A stretch of DNA of 64,000 nt from an uncultured Prevotellaceae bacterium (GTDB lineage: Bacteria > Bacteroidota > Bacteroidia > Bacteroidales > Bacteroidaceae), in assembly GCA_902800245.1 (NCBI GenBank), contig CADCDY010000009.1, positions 1-64,000 on the forward strand, written 5' to 3'. The notes below the pieces were generated by a model. It had not been told where the DNA came from, ran no database searches, and saw only the letters and a program-made list of their open reading frames with translations. The stretch's first letter is position 1, and the number at the start of each line of letters is the position of its first letter. The translations under genes were made by a program, and so were the position numbers. Below, piece after piece: positions 9,497 through 19,442 of this stretch.

Positions 9497-10753
9497 ATGA
9501 AGAAGATTTTATCGCTTATTACGTTGTTGCTGTTAAGTATGGCAATGTTCGCCGAGGACTTTAATATTGTCGGCACATGGTACCAATATGAGTCAGATGT
9601 AGAAAGTCTTGATGGTATCTGGGTGTTCAAAGCCGACAACACAGGAACTCTTGAAGAGTTTCACAAAGGGCAATCAGAAGGAGTCGACAACTTCAAGTAC
9701 GACTTTGATGCTTCCAATTGCATTCTTACCATCTACATAAAAGGTGAAGAGGATGACCCCTCGGTGATGAAGATAACCATCGTATCGCCAACCAAGTTTA
9801 CGTATTCAGAAGGTCGCGACGTGCTGACGTGGATAAAAGATGGTTCTTCTGAGGGCGAAAACTCGGGAGGTAGTGTGTCGCACGCCGTCAACGACCGTGT
9901 CAGCAAGTTCTTCTATGCGTCGTCTAATGATGGACTGACTTACAACTTCAACTACGACGACCAAGGACGGTTCTCTTTGTTTACGGTAACGTCGACGAAA
10001 GAGTCGTTGACAATAACGTGGGAGTATGCTTCCGACATGATCACCATCAAATATACGCAAAACGGTGCTATAGTGACGGACAAATTGTTCGTGAGCAACG
10101 ACAAAGTCGTAAAAGAGGAGGTATGGATAACAAACGGAGGTGATTTCCTGTTCAACACGCTCGACTTCACTTATGATGAAAAAGACCAGCTGGTGAAAAT
10201 CGTCACAAAGAGTGATTTCGAATCATGGGCGAACAGTGAGATGAATTTGATCTGGGAAGACGGCAACATCAAAGAGGCCAGTGTCGTTGGTTCGAAGATG
10301 AATACCAGCCTGACGTTCGACTACGATACCGCCCACGAAGACCAAAGCCTCGTGAATGCGTTCAGCGGATCAGTGGCCATGATATTCAACGAGACAGAGG
10401 CAGTAACCTTTTCGCCAATGTTATTCTGCGCCAACTATTTTGGAAAGCAATGCAAAAACCTGACAAAGCGTGTTTCGCGCAATGGTAGCAACACTCATGA
10501 GGGAACATTTAACGAAGCCATCGACTACAGCTATGAGTTCGATGGTAATGGCCACGTGAAGAAATGCAATTTCGGCAACAAAGAGCACCAGTATGAATGG
10601 GAAGCTTCATCGGGCATCGTTACTCCTGCATTAGCAAACCATTTGGGCAACACTATCTTTACTTTTGACGGTCGCAGCCACGACATCCTGCAACGTGGTC
10701 TGAACATCATTCGACAGGAAGACGGAAAGGTAATTAAAATATTTAAAAAGTGA
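9497..10753 (+). CDS. Secreted lipocalin/DUF4595-like protein with type IX-like C-terminal tail
   Basis: 418 residues from the ATG at 9497 (MKKILSLITLLLLSMAMFAE is a clean signal peptide; an in-frame upstream start at 9383 would bury it). Residues about 20-110 resemble small lipocalin-like domains (FNIVGTWYQYESD...GIWVFKADNTGTL). The middle and C-terminal part (YNFNYDDQGRF, FTYDEKDQLVKI, YSYEFDGNGHVKKC) has the YD-like strands typical of DUF4595 of Bacteroidetes. The end, ILQRGLNIIRQEDGKVIKIF, looks like a Prevotella-type C-terminal sorting tail, suggesting export through the type IX system to the surface. Function unknown. Confidence 0.7.
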   Translation: MKKILSLITLLLLSMAMFAEDFNIVGTWYQYESDVESLDGIWVFKADNTGTLEEFHKGQSEGVDNFKYDFDASNCILTIYIKGEEDDPSVMKITIVSPTKFTYSEGRDVLTWIKDGSSEGENSGGSVSHAVNDRVSKFFYASSNDGLTYNFNYDDQGRFSLFTVTSTKESLTITWEYASDMITIKYTQNGAIVTDKLFVSNDKVVKEEVWITNGGDFLFNTLDFTYDEKDQLVKIVTKSDFESWANSEMNLIWEDGNIKEASVVGSKMNTSLTFDYDTAHEDQSLVNAFSGSVAMIFNETEAVTFSPMLFCANYFGKQCKNLTKRVSRNGSNTHEGTFNEAIDYSYEFDGNGHVKKCNFGNKEHQYEWEASSGIVTPALANHLGNTIFTFDGRSHDILQRGLNIIRQEDGKVIKIFKK

Positions 10754-10797
10754 TATTTTAACAAATTACCATCGGGAGCCTCGCGGAGCAATATCGA

Positions 10798-10831
10798 GGC
10801 TGATGACAATTGAGGGCATTGTCAGTCTTTA
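10798..10831 (+). promoter_or_regulatory. Second copy of the 34-bp leader motif (before GH95)
   Basis: Same motif as 6816-6849. Here TGACAAT and ATTGTCA pair (7-bp stem, 7-base loop, 10802-10822) followed by GTCTTTAAAA, so it could also act as a terminator of the preceding gene. An extra GCCTCG/CGAGGC inverted repeat precedes it at 10778-10800. Confidence 0.5.
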
Positions 10832-10856
10832 AAATAAAGAATAGGCTGATGGAACT

Positions 10857-13280
10857 ATGAAACGACTGATAGTTTTCTCTTTGTCATTTATTATTACGTG
10901 GTTTAGTGCTGCAAGGGCGCAATACAGGCTCTGGTACGACCGGCCTGCCCAGACGTGGACGCAGGCATTGCCCGTGGGGAATGGCGTGATAGGCGGTATG
11001 GTGTTTGGGGCGCCTGCCGTAGAGCATATTGCGCTGAACGAAGAGACCATCTGGGCTGGACAACCGAATAACGTCATCAATCCCAGTGCCAAGCAGGCAT
11101 TGCCAGAAGTGCGGAGGCTGATTTTCGAAGGGAAATACAAGGAGGCGCAGGAGTTGGCTGACGCAAAGGTGATGCCCCGTGCTGTCGATAAGAATATGGG
11201 TATGCCCTATCAGCCCGTTGGCGACCTGTATATTGCAATGCCCGGACATGCTGACTACAAGAACTACGAGCGTTGGTTGGATATAGATAATGCCAAAAGC
11301 ATTGTCCGCTATGAAGTAAATGGTGTGAAGTATGAACGTGAGGTCATCACTCCATTGGGCGGCAACCATGTAATGGCTATCCACTTGACTGCCAGCGAGA
11401 AAGGCAAGATTACATTTACTGTCAACATGACCACACCTCATGAGAATCCACTAATAGGTATGGACGGCAACGAGGCAACGCTCTTAGGCGTTTCTTCCAA
11501 GCATGAGGGTCTGAAAGGCAAGGTGCGCTTTATGGGCCGTATGGCCGTACAGACAAAAGGCGGACGAACGACAGGCTCGAACGGTAACATCAGCGTAGTA
11601 GGTGCCGATGAGGCCACCATCTACGTCGCTATCGGCACGAATGTGAAGAGCTACAAGGACATCACGGGCGACGAGGAGGTACAATCGAAAGAACGCCTAC
11701 ATGCAGCAATGGCCTTGGGCTATGAAGCGCTGAAGGCTCAGCACGAAAAAGAATACCATAAGTATTACGACCGCGTGAAGCTCGACTTGGGACCTGCCCT
11801 CTACGCCAACGTCCCCATGAACAAGCGCATCGAGCGCTTTAGTATGGTCAATGATTCTGTCGCTGACAATCACCTCGTCGCTACCTATTTCCAATTCGGG
11901 CGCTACCTCTTGATTTCCTCGTCACAACCCGATAATATGAATCCTGCTAACCTACAAGGCATTTGGAACGAAAAGATTTTCCCGTCGTGGGACTCGAAAT
12001 ACACGACGAACATTAACCTCGAGATGAATTATTGGCCCTCGGAAGTGACAAATTTGACGGAATTGAACGAACCGTTGTTCCGTCTCATCCGCGAATGTTA
12101 TGAGCAAGGTAAGCAGACCGCTCGCGACATGTATGGCGCTGAGGGTTGGGTGTTGCATCATAATACAGATCAATGGCGCATTACGGGACCTGTCGACCGT
12201 GCCCAGACGGGACTCTGGCCAATGGGTGCCGCCTGGCTTTGTCGTCACTTGTGGGAACATTATTTATATGCGAACGACAAGGATTTCCTTCGTCAATATT
12301 TCCCCATCATGCTCGATGCTGCCCGTTTCTTCACACAAACGCTCGTGAAGCATCCCACAAAAGGGTGGCTTGTGGTTTGTCCTGGTGAATCGCCAGAGCA
12401 TGGTGGCAAAGGACGCCCAACACCATTGGATGCAGGCGTAACGATGGATAACCAAATTGTGACGGAGCTGTATACGAATGTGTTAGAGGCATCAAAGGTT
12501 CTAGATAATCTAGACCATCTAGAAATTCTAGACACCATCAAAGCCCAATTGGCTCAACTTCCCCCTATGCAGATTGGTCGCTGGGGTCAGTTGCAGGAAT
12601 GGCTCGACGACCTCGATGACCCCAAGGACGACCATCGCCATTTCTCGCATCTCTATGGTCTCTATCCATCCTATCAGATTTCACCATCACGCACCCCTGA
12701 TTTATGGAATGCCGCCCGCAAGTCGCTCGAGGCTCGTGGCGACGTCTCGACAGGCTGGAGCATGGGGTGGAAGGTTTGTTCGTGGGCTCGACTGTTGGAT
12801 GGCGAACACGCCTACAAACTCATTCAGGATCAGTTGACGCTGACTGCCGACACGTTCCTGATTTTTGGCACTGTCAAGCAACATGGTGGTACTTATCCTA
12901 ATATGTTTGATGCCCATCCACCTTTCCAAATCGATGGTAACTTCGGTTGTACGGCAGGTATTGCCGAGATGCTGATGCAGAGCTACGATGGTTTTATCTA
13001 TCTTTTACCCGCCCTGCCTTCAGTATGGAAAAGCGGTTCAGTAAAGGGTCTTGTGGCTCGTGGCGGTTTCGAGATAGACATCGATTGGAAGAACGGTCAG
13101 CTCACCAAGGCCGTCATCCGTTCTCGCAACGGAGGCACTTGCAAACTGCGTTCGAACACTCCACTCAAGGGAAAAGGTATGAAAACTGACAAAGCCGGAC
13201 TATACACCCTAAAAACAAAAGCCGGAGGCGTATATGAACTAGCGACCGACAAACGGAAAAAAGCAAATATCAATTACTAA
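10857..13280 (+). CDS. Glycoside hydrolase family 95 (alpha-L-fucosidase / alpha-L-galactosidase)
   Basis: 807 residues with signal peptide (to about 21, ARAQ), an N-terminal beta-sandwich ([36 protein letters not shown]) and an (alpha/alpha)6 barrel. Residues matching the GH95 catalytic set: N385 and N387 ([11 protein letters not shown]), general acid E581 (LQEWLDD), and D693 (QIDGNFG). It would release terminal alpha-1,2-fucose or galactose from mucin, milk or plant glycans in the periplasm or at the surface. A 36-bp WCTAGANNN element (12500-12535) encodes the in-frame loop [13 protein letters not shown]. Followed after 13 bp by the isomerase-like gene, so both are probably one operon for a fucose-like sugar. 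Confidence 0.93.
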   Translation: MKRLIVFSLSFIITWFSAARAQYRLWYDRPAQTWTQALPVGNGVIGGMVFGAPAVEHIALNEETIWAGQPNNVINPSAKQALPEVRRLIFEGKYKEAQELADAKVMPRAVDKNMGMPYQPVGDLYIAMPGHADYKNYERWLDIDNAKSIVRYEVNGVKYEREVITPLGGNHVMAIHLTASEKGKITFTVNMTTPHENPLIGMDGNEATLLGVSSKHEGLKGKVRFMGRMAVQTKGGRTTGSNGNISVVGADEATIYVAIGTNVKSYKDITGDEEVQSKERLHAAMALGYEALKAQHEKEYHKYYDRVKLDLGPALYANVPMNKRIERFSMVNDSVADNHLVATYFQFGRYLLISSSQPDNMNPANLQGIWNEKIFPSWDSKYTTNINLEMNYWPSEVTNLTELNEPLFRLIRECYEQGKQTARDMYGAEGWVLHHNTDQWRITGPVDRAQTGLWPMGAAWLCRHLWEHYLYANDKDFLRQYFPIMLDAARFFTQTLVKHPTKGWLVVCPGESPEHGGKGRPTPLDAGVTMDNQIVTELYTNVLEASKVLDNLDHLEILDTIKAQLAQLPPMQIGRWGQLQEWLDDLDDPKDDHRHFSHLYGLYPSYQISPSRTPDLWNAARKSLEARGDVSTGWSMGWKVCSWARLLDGEHAYKLIQDQLTLTADTFLIFGTVKQHGGTYPNMFDAHPPFQIDGNFGCTAGIAEMLMQSYDGFIYLLPALPSVWKSGSVKGLVARGGFEIDIDWKNGQLTKAVIRSRNGGTCKLRSNTPLKGKGMKTDKAGLYTLKTKAGGVYELATDKRKKANINY
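12500..12535. repeat. 36-bp WCTAGANNN element (four 9-bp units) inside GH95
   Basis: TCTAGA at 12500, 12509, 12518 and 12527, each with three free bases. In frame; every third codon is CTA (Leu). Confidence 0.85.
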
Positions 13281-13293
13281 ACAATATACAATT

Positions 13294-14718
13294 ATGAAGA
13301 ACGGAAAGACATGTTTTGGCGTGATTATCGGAACGCGCGCCTATTTTAATTCAGAATTGGCTAAGGACGTTCGCAAGCAACTGCTGAAGACACTCGACGA
13401 GGGTGGCTACGAGTACATTATCCTGCCTGAGGACGCTACGCCTACAGGCAGTTCGAGCATTGAGACTCGTGAGGACGGACTAAAGGTTTCGAAACAATTC
13501 CGCCAGCATCGCGATGAAATCGATGGCATCATCGTTTCGTTGCCCAACTTTGGCTTCGAGATTGGTATCATTAATGCCATCAGCGATGCCGACCTGAACG
13601 TGCCCGTGATGGTGCAGGCTTGCGACGATGAGAACGACAAGGTTGACCTCGACTCACGCCGTGATGCATTCTGTGGCAAGATTAGCGTGTGCAACAACCT
13701 CTATCAGTATGGCATCCCCTTTACGGATACCACCCTGCATACCTATTCTATCTATGACCCCTTACTGAAAAAGGATATCGACCGCTTTGCTGCTATCTGT
13801 CGCGTAGTCAACGGCTTACGTCATTGTCGCTTGGGTCAGATTGGTACACGCCCTTTGGGTTTCAATACCTGTCGTGCCTCTGAAAAACTGTTGCAACGCT
13901 CAGGTATCACCGTTGTTCCTGCCGACCTCTCTGAGATTCTCTATGCCGCCCAGAAGATTCAGGACGACGATCCTAAGTTCATCGAAATGTGCAATCGTAC
14001 ATGCAACTATGCCAAGGTACCCGACAGCTACAAAGAGAAGCTGGGCTTGCAGGCGAAGTTCAGTGTGGCCGTCGAGAACTGGATTGAAGCCAACGACGTA
14101 CAGGCTGTTGCCATCCAGTGCTGGGATTCTCTGGAGCAGAACTATGGTTGCGCACCTTGCGTGACGATGTCGATGCTCTCAGAAAAGCTGATTCCTGCTG
14201 CTTGCGAGACAGACCTTGCCGGTGCCATCTCGATGTATGCCCTCTCGCTGGCTTCGCAGAACGCTCCTGCCCTGCTCGACTGGAACAACAACTTCGCTGA
14301 GGATCGCAACAAGTGCGTTTGCACCCATTGCGGTAACTTCCCTAAGCAATTTGTTGGCAATGGTGATTTGAAGTTAGGTCCATTAGGTGTATTGGGTCGG
14401 ACATTAGGCAAGATTAACACCTTCGGCGCCGTTTATGCCAAGGTCAGCGAGGGTCCCTTCACCTTCTTCCGTATCTCTACTGACGACCCCAAGGGTATCA
14501 TCAAGGCTTATCTGGGTAAGGGCGAAATCACTAACGACCCCTACGGCATGGATGGATGTATCGCAGTCACCAAGGTCGACAACCTGCAGAAGTTGATGAA
14601 GTATATCTGCAAGAACGGTTTTGAACATCATGTCGCTATGTGCCGAACTGACGTTGTCGACATCGTTCAGGAAGCCATCGAGACCTATCTCGGGTGGAAT
14701 TTATATGTACACGAGTAA
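13294..14718 (+). CDS. L-fucose/L-arabinose isomerase-family protein
   Basis: 474 residues related to the fucose-isomerase-like family (COG2407) but clearly different from FucI. Seen: GVIIGTRAYFNSELAKD at the start, GIIVSLPNFGFEIGI, LGQIGTRPLGFNTC, AIQCWDSLEQNYGCAPCVTM, ETDLAGAISMYAL and CVCTHCGNFP. The E and D of ACETDLAGA sit where isomerases of this superfamily bind metal, an inference. No signal peptide, so cytoplasmic. Its place 13 bp behind a GH95 enzyme suggests it handles the sugar released there, possibly fucose or another deoxy/L-sugar. A non-isomerase activity is also possible; many members are uncharacterised. Confidence 0.75.
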   Translation: MKNGKTCFGVIIGTRAYFNSELAKDVRKQLLKTLDEGGYEYIILPEDATPTGSSSIETREDGLKVSKQFRQHRDEIDGIIVSLPNFGFEIGIINAISDADLNVPVMVQACDDENDKVDLDSRRDAFCGKISVCNNLYQYGIPFTDTTLHTYSIYDPLLKKDIDRFAAICRVVNGLRHCRLGQIGTRPLGFNTCRASEKLLQRSGITVVPADLSEILYAAQKIQDDDPKFIEMCNRTCNYAKVPDSYKEKLGLQAKFSVAVENWIEANDVQAVAIQCWDSLEQNYGCAPCVTMSMLSEKLIPAACETDLAGAISMYALSLASQNAPALLDWNNNFAEDRNKCVCTHCGNFPKQFVGNGDLKLGPLGVLGRTLGKINTFGAVYAKVSEGPFTFFRISTDDPKGIIKAYLGKGEITNDPYGMDGCIAVTKVDNLQKLMKYICKNGFEHHVAMCRTDVVDIVQEAIETYLGWNLYVHE

Positions 14719-14734
14719 ATAAATAACCGAAAAA

Positions 14735-14766
14735 TTTGCAGGAACGGAAAAAAGTTCGTACCTTTG
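14735..14766 (+). promoter_or_regulatory. Promoter of the rimP-nusA-infB-suf operon
   Basis: TTTG (14735-14738), 20 bp, TACCTTTG (14759-14766): a textbook Bacteroidetes promoter, 72 bp before rimP. Confidence 0.8.
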
Positions 14767-14779
14767 CAGCCGTTCAGAG

Positions 14780-14811
14780 GAATGAGAGACTCCAACGCGA
14801 GTCTCTCATTC
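14780..14811 (+). promoter_or_regulatory. 13-bp perfect hairpin in the rimP leader
   Basis: Stem 14780-14792 with 14799-14811 (GAATGAGAGACTC / GAGTCTCTCATTC), loop CAACGC, beginning about 14 bp after the -7 box. The stem is followed by TTGCATTTA rather than a U-run, so attenuation, protein binding or RNA protection are all possible. In E. coli this operon is feedback-controlled through its leader by NusA, which makes the position suggestive. Confidence 0.55.
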
Positions 14812-14838
14812 TTGCATTTAAACACTTAAATATCGTAT

Positions 14839-15312
14839 ATGATAGACAAGAACGTAATAACAAAAGCTGTTGAGGAGTGGTTGCAAAAAGGCGACTACTA
14901 CCTGGTAGATGTTGAAATGACCGCAGACGACCGTATCGTGATTGAGATAGACCACGCTGACGGTGTATGGATAGAAGATTGTGCAGACTTGAGTCGTCAC
15001 CTGCAGGACACGCTGGGTGAAGAACTGGGTGATTATGAATTGGAAGTTGGTTCGGCTGGCATTGGTCAGCCTTTCAAGGTGATGCAGCAGTACGTCAACC
15101 ACATCGGTAAAGAGGTGGAAGTGTTGCAGAACAACAGCCAAAAGTTGCAGGGCATCCTCAAGGAGGTCAATACAGAAGCAGAACAATTCATCGTGACGGT
15201 GAAGGAGAAGCAGCAGGTTGAGGGCAAGAAGCGTCCTCAGCTGGTAGAGGTTGACAAGTCGTTCAACGTAAGCGATGTAAAATACTGCAAATACCTGCTG
15301 GCCTTTAAGTAA
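14839..15312 (+). CDS. rimP: Ribosome maturation factor RimP
   Basis: 157 residues, family length. Matches RimP: YYLVDVEMTADDRIVIEIDH, EDCADLSRHLQDTL (family: C..ISR.L...LD), LEVGSAGIGQPF. It helps assemble the 30S ribosomal subunit in the cytoplasm. It sits directly before nusA as in most bacteria (31-bp gap). First gene of the operon read from 14735. Confidence 0.95.
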   Translation: MIDKNVITKAVEEWLQKGDYYLVDVEMTADDRIVIEIDHADGVWIEDCADLSRHLQDTLGEELGDYELEVGSAGIGQPFKVMQQYVNHIGKEVEVLQNNSQKLQGILKEVNTEAEQFIVTVKEKQQVEGKKRPQLVEVDKSFNVSDVKYCKYLLAFK

Positions 15313-15343
15313 AGAGAAAGATTAAAACAAAAAAAATAAATCA

Positions 15344-16603
15344 ATGGCAACACTAAAGAAAGCGAAAGGCCCCTCAATGATTGAGACCTTTCAGGAATTT
15401 AAAGAGACAAAGAACATCGACCGCACAACCCTGGTGAGCGTGCTGGAAGAGAGTTTCCGCAACGTCATCGCCAAGATGTTCGGTTCGGACGAGAACTTCG
15501 ACGTGATTGTAAATCCCGACAAGGGTGACTTCGAGATTCACCGCAACCGTATCGTGGTGGCTGACGGTGAAGTACAGGACGAGAACAAGGAGATTGCCCT
15601 GAGCGAGGCCCAGAAGATTGAGCCTGACTACGAGGTTGGCGAAGAGGTGTCAGAGGAAGTAGATTTCCAGAAGTTTGGCCGTCGTGCCATCCTGAACCTG
15701 CGCCAGACGCTGGCTTCAAAGATTCTGGAGCTGGAGCATGACTCGCTGTACAACAAGTACAAGGACCGCGTCGGACAGATTGTCAGCGCTGAGGTCTACC
15801 AGATTTGGAAGCGTGAAGTACTGCTCATCGACGACGAAGGCAACGAACTTCACCTGCCTAAACAGGAACAGATTCCTGCCGACAACTACCACAAGGGCGA
15901 GACCATCCGTGCTATCGTTAAAGAGGTGCAGAACGAGAACAACAATCCACGCATCATCCTGAGCCGTACCTCGAACCTGTTTCTGGAGCGTCTGCTCGAG
16001 GCTGAGGTGCCCGAGATCAACGACGGTCTCATTACCATCCGCCGTATTGCCCGTATGCCGGGTGAGCGTGCCAAGGTGGCTGTTGAGAGCTACGACGACC
16101 GTATCGATCCAGTAGGTGCCTGCGTCGGTGTAAAAGGTAGCCGCGTACACGGTATCGTTCGCGAGATGTGCAACGAGAACATCGATGTCATCAACTTCTC
16201 CAACAACACCCAGCTCTTCATCCAGCGTGCCCTATCGCCTGCTAAGGTCACCAGCATCACGCTGAATCCCGAGGAACACAAGGCAGAGGTTTACCTGCAG
16301 CCCGAAGAGGTATCGCTGGCCATTGGTAAGGGTGGTCTGAACATCAAGCTCGCCTCCATGCTGACAGAGTACACCATTGACGTCTTCCGTGTTGTGAACG
16401 AGAACGAAGCCGATGAGGATATCTACCTCGACGAGTTTGCTGACGAGATTGACCAGTGGATTATCGACTCCATCAAGGCCATCGGTCTTGATACTGCCAA
16501 GGCTGTGCTGAATGCTCCTCGCGAGATGCTTATCGAGAAAGCCGACCTTGAGGAAGAGACTGTCGATCACGTTATCGAAGTACTGAAGGCAGAGTTCGAG
16601 TAA
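15344..16603 (+). CDS. nusA: Transcription elongation factor NusA
   Basis: 419 residues: N-terminal RNA-polymerase-binding domain (about 1-125), S1 domain (about 130-205), KH1/KH2 (GACVGVKGSRVHGIVREM; LAIGKGGLNIKLASML). It controls pausing, termination and antitermination. It lacks the two C-terminal acidic repeats of E. coli NusA, normal for Bacteroidetes, though an acidic tail (DEDIYLDEFADEIDQWI) is present. The stop codon TAA (16601-16603) is part of the AATT-type 32-bp element that fills the gap to infB. Confidence 0.96.
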   Translation: MATLKKAKGPSMIETFQEFKETKNIDRTTLVSVLEESFRNVIAKMFGSDENFDVIVNPDKGDFEIHRNRIVVADGEVQDENKEIALSEAQKIEPDYEVGEEVSEEVDFQKFGRRAILNLRQTLASKILELEHDSLYNKYKDRVGQIVSAEVYQIWKREVLLIDDEGNELHLPKQEQIPADNYHKGETIRAIVKEVQNENNNPRIILSRTSNLFLERLLEAEVPEINDGLITIRRIARMPGERAKVAVESYDDRIDPVGACVGVKGSRVHGIVREMCNENIDVINFSNNTQLFIQRALSPAKVTSITLNPEEHKAEVYLQPEEVSLAIGKGGLNIKLASMLTEYTIDVFRVVNENEADEDIYLDEFADEIDQWIIDSIKAIGLDTAKAVLNAPREMLIEKADLEEETVDHVIEVLKAEFE

Positions 16604-16633
16604 TTATCAATTTTCAACTATCAATTATCAATT
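16602..16633. repeat. 32-bp AATT-type element between nusA and infB
   Basis: AATT ATC, AATT TTC, AACT ATC, AATT ATC, AATT: four 7-bp units plus the word. Supplies two bases of the nusA stop codon and nearly all of the intercistronic gap. Confidence 0.85.
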
Positions 16634-16640
16634 CGAATAG

Positions 16641-19442
16641 ATGGGAGTACGTTTAAATAAAGTATTATCAGAACTGAATATAGGACTTCAAACGGCAGTT
16701 GATTTCCTAAAAAAGAAGAGTTCGCTTGGAGAAATCAAGGATGACGCTACGACGAATACCAAGATTTCTGACGAGCAGTACGAGGCATTGGTCAACGAAT
16801 TCAGCACCGACAAGGCTGTCAAGACCAAGGCTGAGATGCTGTTTGCCAAAAAGCCCAAGCCTGAGAAGAAGGTGGAGAAGCCTGTAGAGAAAAAGGCTAC
16901 CGTCCCCACCGACGAACTATTGGACAGTCACCCGCAGTTCAAACCCGTGGGTAAGATTGACCTTGAAAGTATCGGCAAGCCCAAGGCTGCACCGAAGGCC
17001 GAGCCGGAACCCGTGGTTGCTGCCGAACCACAAGTAGAAGAGGAACCCGAGGTCGAAATAGAAGAGCCCGTTGCAGAGACGCCTGTTCAGTCTGTAACTC
17101 CAGAACCTGTAATTGAGGAGCCTGAAGAAGAGGAGGAGGAAATGGACAATGAGGAGGAAGATGATGACGAGGATATCGTCGACCAGACTCCTACTCCCTC
17201 ACTGGCCAAGACTCCTGGTGATGCGAAGATTGCCCAGAATGCTCCTCAGTTGAATGTCGTGGGTAAAATTGACCTCTCAGCTCTGAACCAGAGTACCCGT
17301 CCAAAGAAGAAATCAAAGGAGGAACGTCGCAAAGAGCGCGAGGAGAAAGCTGCTGGTGAGCGCAAGAAGCGTGAACGTATCCGCCAGGGTAAGGTGGATA
17401 TTGAAGCCGCTGCCAAACAGGTCAACCAACAGCAGAATCAGAACAAGAAGAACCAGAACAAGAATGGTCAGCAGCAACAACAACAGCAACAGGGCGGTAA
17501 GAAGAATAAGAAGAACCGCCCCGTGAAGCCGTTGGAGGTTGACGACGAGGCAGTAGCACGCCAGGTCAAGGAGACGCTGGCCCGCCTCACCTCGAAAAGC
17601 CAGAACAAGAAGGGTGCCAAATATCGTCGTGAGAAGCGTGACGCCGTTGCTGAACGCATGAACGAGGAAATGGCAGCAGAGGCAGCACAGAGCAAGGTGC
17701 TGAAGCTCACAGAGTTTGTGACTGTTTCTGAGTTGGCTACCATGATGAATGTGGGTGTTAACCAGGTTATCGGTACCTGTATGAGCATCGGTATCATGGT
17801 GTCTATCAACCAGCGTCTGGATGCCGAGACCATCAACATCGTTGCCGATGAGTTTGGTTTTACAACCGAGTATGTATCAGCTGAAGTGCAGAATGCCATT
17901 ACTGAAGAGGAGGACGATGAGAACGATCTGATCAGTCGCGCTCCAATCGTAACGGTGATGGGTCACGTTGACCACGGTAAGACCTCCCTGCTCGACCACA
18001 TCCGCAATACCAACGTGATTGCTGGTGAGGCTGGTGGTATCACGCAGCACATTGGTGCTTACAATGTGAAGCTGAAGGATGGTCATAGCATTACCTTCCT
18101 GGATACCCCTGGTCACGAAGCCTTCACGGCTATGCGTGCTCGTGGTGCTCAGGTGACGGATATCGCCATCATTATCGTAGCTGCCGACGACTCTGTGATG
18201 CCTACCACCAAGGAGGCTATCGCCCACGCTCAGGCTGCCAACGTACCGATGGTGTTTGCCATCAACAAGATTGATAAGCCTGGTGCTAACCCCGACAAGA
18301 TTCGCGAGGACCTGGCTAATATGAACCTTCTCGTTGAAGACTGGGGCGGTAAGTACCAGTGTCAGGAAATCAGTGCCAAGAAAGGACAGGGTGTCTATGA
18401 ACTGCTGGAGAAGGTTTTGCTGGAGGCTGAGATGCTCGACCTGAAAGCTAATCCTAACCGCAAGGCGACGGGTTCCATCATCGAATCTTCGCTCGACAAA
18501 GGTCGTGGCTATGTTTCTACCGTCCTCGTATCGAATGGTACTCTGAAGATTGGTGACGTTGTCATCGCAGGTACTGCCTGGGGTCGTGTGAAGGCTATGT
18601 TCAATGAACGTAACCAGCGTATCGAAAAGGCTGGTCCTGCTGAGCCCGCCATCATCTTAGGTTTGAACGGTGCGCCTACCGCTGGTGACTCCTTCCACGT
18701 GATGGAGACGGAGCAGGAAGCGCGCGAAATTGCTAACAAGCGTATACAGTTACAGCGTGAGCAGAGTCTGCGTACAACGACAAAACTTGGTCTTGACGAA
18801 CTGTCACACCGTATCGCTCTGGGCGAGTTCCATGAGTTAAACATCATCGTGAAGGGTGATACCGACGGATCTATCGAGGCACTCTCTGACTCGTTCATCA
18901 AACTCTCTACCGAGAAGGTACAGGTGAATGTCATCTCGAAGGCCGTGGGTCAGATCTCAGAGAATGATGTCATGCTGGCTTCGGCTTCTGAGGCTATCAT
19001 CATCGGTTTCCAGGTACGTCCTTCTGCCGATGCCCGCAAAGCTGCCGATCGCGAGGGTGTTGAAATCAACACCTATTCTATCATCTACGATGCCATCGAT
19101 GATGTGAAGCAAACCATGCAGGGTATGCTTGACAAGGTGAAGAAGGAAATAGTCTCTGGTGAGATTGAGGTGAAGCAGGTATTCAAGATATCGAAAGTGG
19201 GTACTGTTGCCGGTGGTTTGGTTACCGACGGTAAGGTACACAACAAGGATAAGGCCCGCGTCATCCGTGACGGTATTGTCATCCACACAGCTCCTATCGA
19301 CGCCCTGAAGCGTTACAAGGACGATGCCAAGGAAGTCGCTACGGGTCTGGAGTGCGGTATCTCACTGGTTAACTTCAACGATATCCAGGTAGGCGATATC
19401 ATCGAGACCTTCACGGAGATTGAGGTAGAACAGAAACTTTAA
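16641..19442 (+). CDS. infB: Translation initiation factor IF-2
   Basis: 933 residues. N-terminal IF2_N ([20 protein letters not shown]), long low-complexity charged linker about 70-345 (Glu/Pro-rich, then Lys/Gln/Asn-rich with a Q run around residues 274-282), second IF2_N-like segment, GTPase domain with G1 [10 protein letters not shown] starting at residue 441, G3 DTPGHEAF and G4 NKID, then domains II-IV. It brings initiator tRNA to the ribosome. The last base of its TAA is the A of the sufB ATG (1-bp overlap), so Suf synthesis is tied to this housekeeping operon. Confidence 0.97.
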   Translation: MGVRLNKVLSELNIGLQTAVDFLKKKSSLGEIKDDATTNTKISDEQYEALVNEFSTDKAVKTKAEMLFAKKPKPEKKVEKPVEKKATVPTDELLDSHPQFKPVGKIDLESIGKPKAAPKAEPEPVVAAEPQVEEEPEVEIEEPVAETPVQSVTPEPVIEEPEEEEEEMDNEEEDDDEDIVDQTPTPSLAKTPGDAKIAQNAPQLNVVGKIDLSALNQSTRPKKKSKEERRKEREEKAAGERKKRERIRQGKVDIEAAAKQVNQQQNQNKKNQNKNGQQQQQQQQGGKKNKKNRPVKPLEVDDEAVARQVKETLARLTSKSQNKKGAKYRREKRDAVAERMNEEMAAEAAQSKVLKLTEFVTVSELATMMNVGVNQVIGTCMSIGIMVSINQRLDAETINIVADEFGFTTEYVSAEVQNAITEEEDDENDLISRAPIVTVMGHVDHGKTSLLDHIRNTNVIAGEAGGITQHIGAYNVKLKDGHSITFLDTPGHEAFTAMRARGAQVTDIAIIIVAADDSVMPTTKEAIAHAQAANVPMVFAINKIDKPGANPDKIREDLANMNLLVEDWGGKYQCQEISAKKGQGVYELLEKVLLEAEMLDLKANPNRKATGSIIESSLDKGRGYVSTVLVSNGTLKIGDVVIAGTAWGRVKAMFNERNQRIEKAGPAEPAIILGLNGAPTAGDSFHVMETEQEAREIANKRIQLQREQSLRTTTKLGLDELSHRIALGEFHELNIIVKGDTDGSIEALSDSFIKLSTEKVQVNVISKAVGQISENDVMLASASEAIIIGFQVRPSADARKAADREGVEINTYSIIYDAIDDVKQTMQGMLDKVKKEIVSGEIEVKQVFKISKVGTVAGGLVTDGKVHNKDKARVIRDGIVIHTAPIDALKRYKDDAKEVATGLECGISLVNFNDIQVGDIIETFTEIEVEQKL

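Noticed and set aside
17470..17500. Polyglutamine-coding CAR run in infB as an iterated element
   Set aside because: It is a short trinucleotide run in the naturally low-complexity IF-2 linker and does not follow the four-unit rule.
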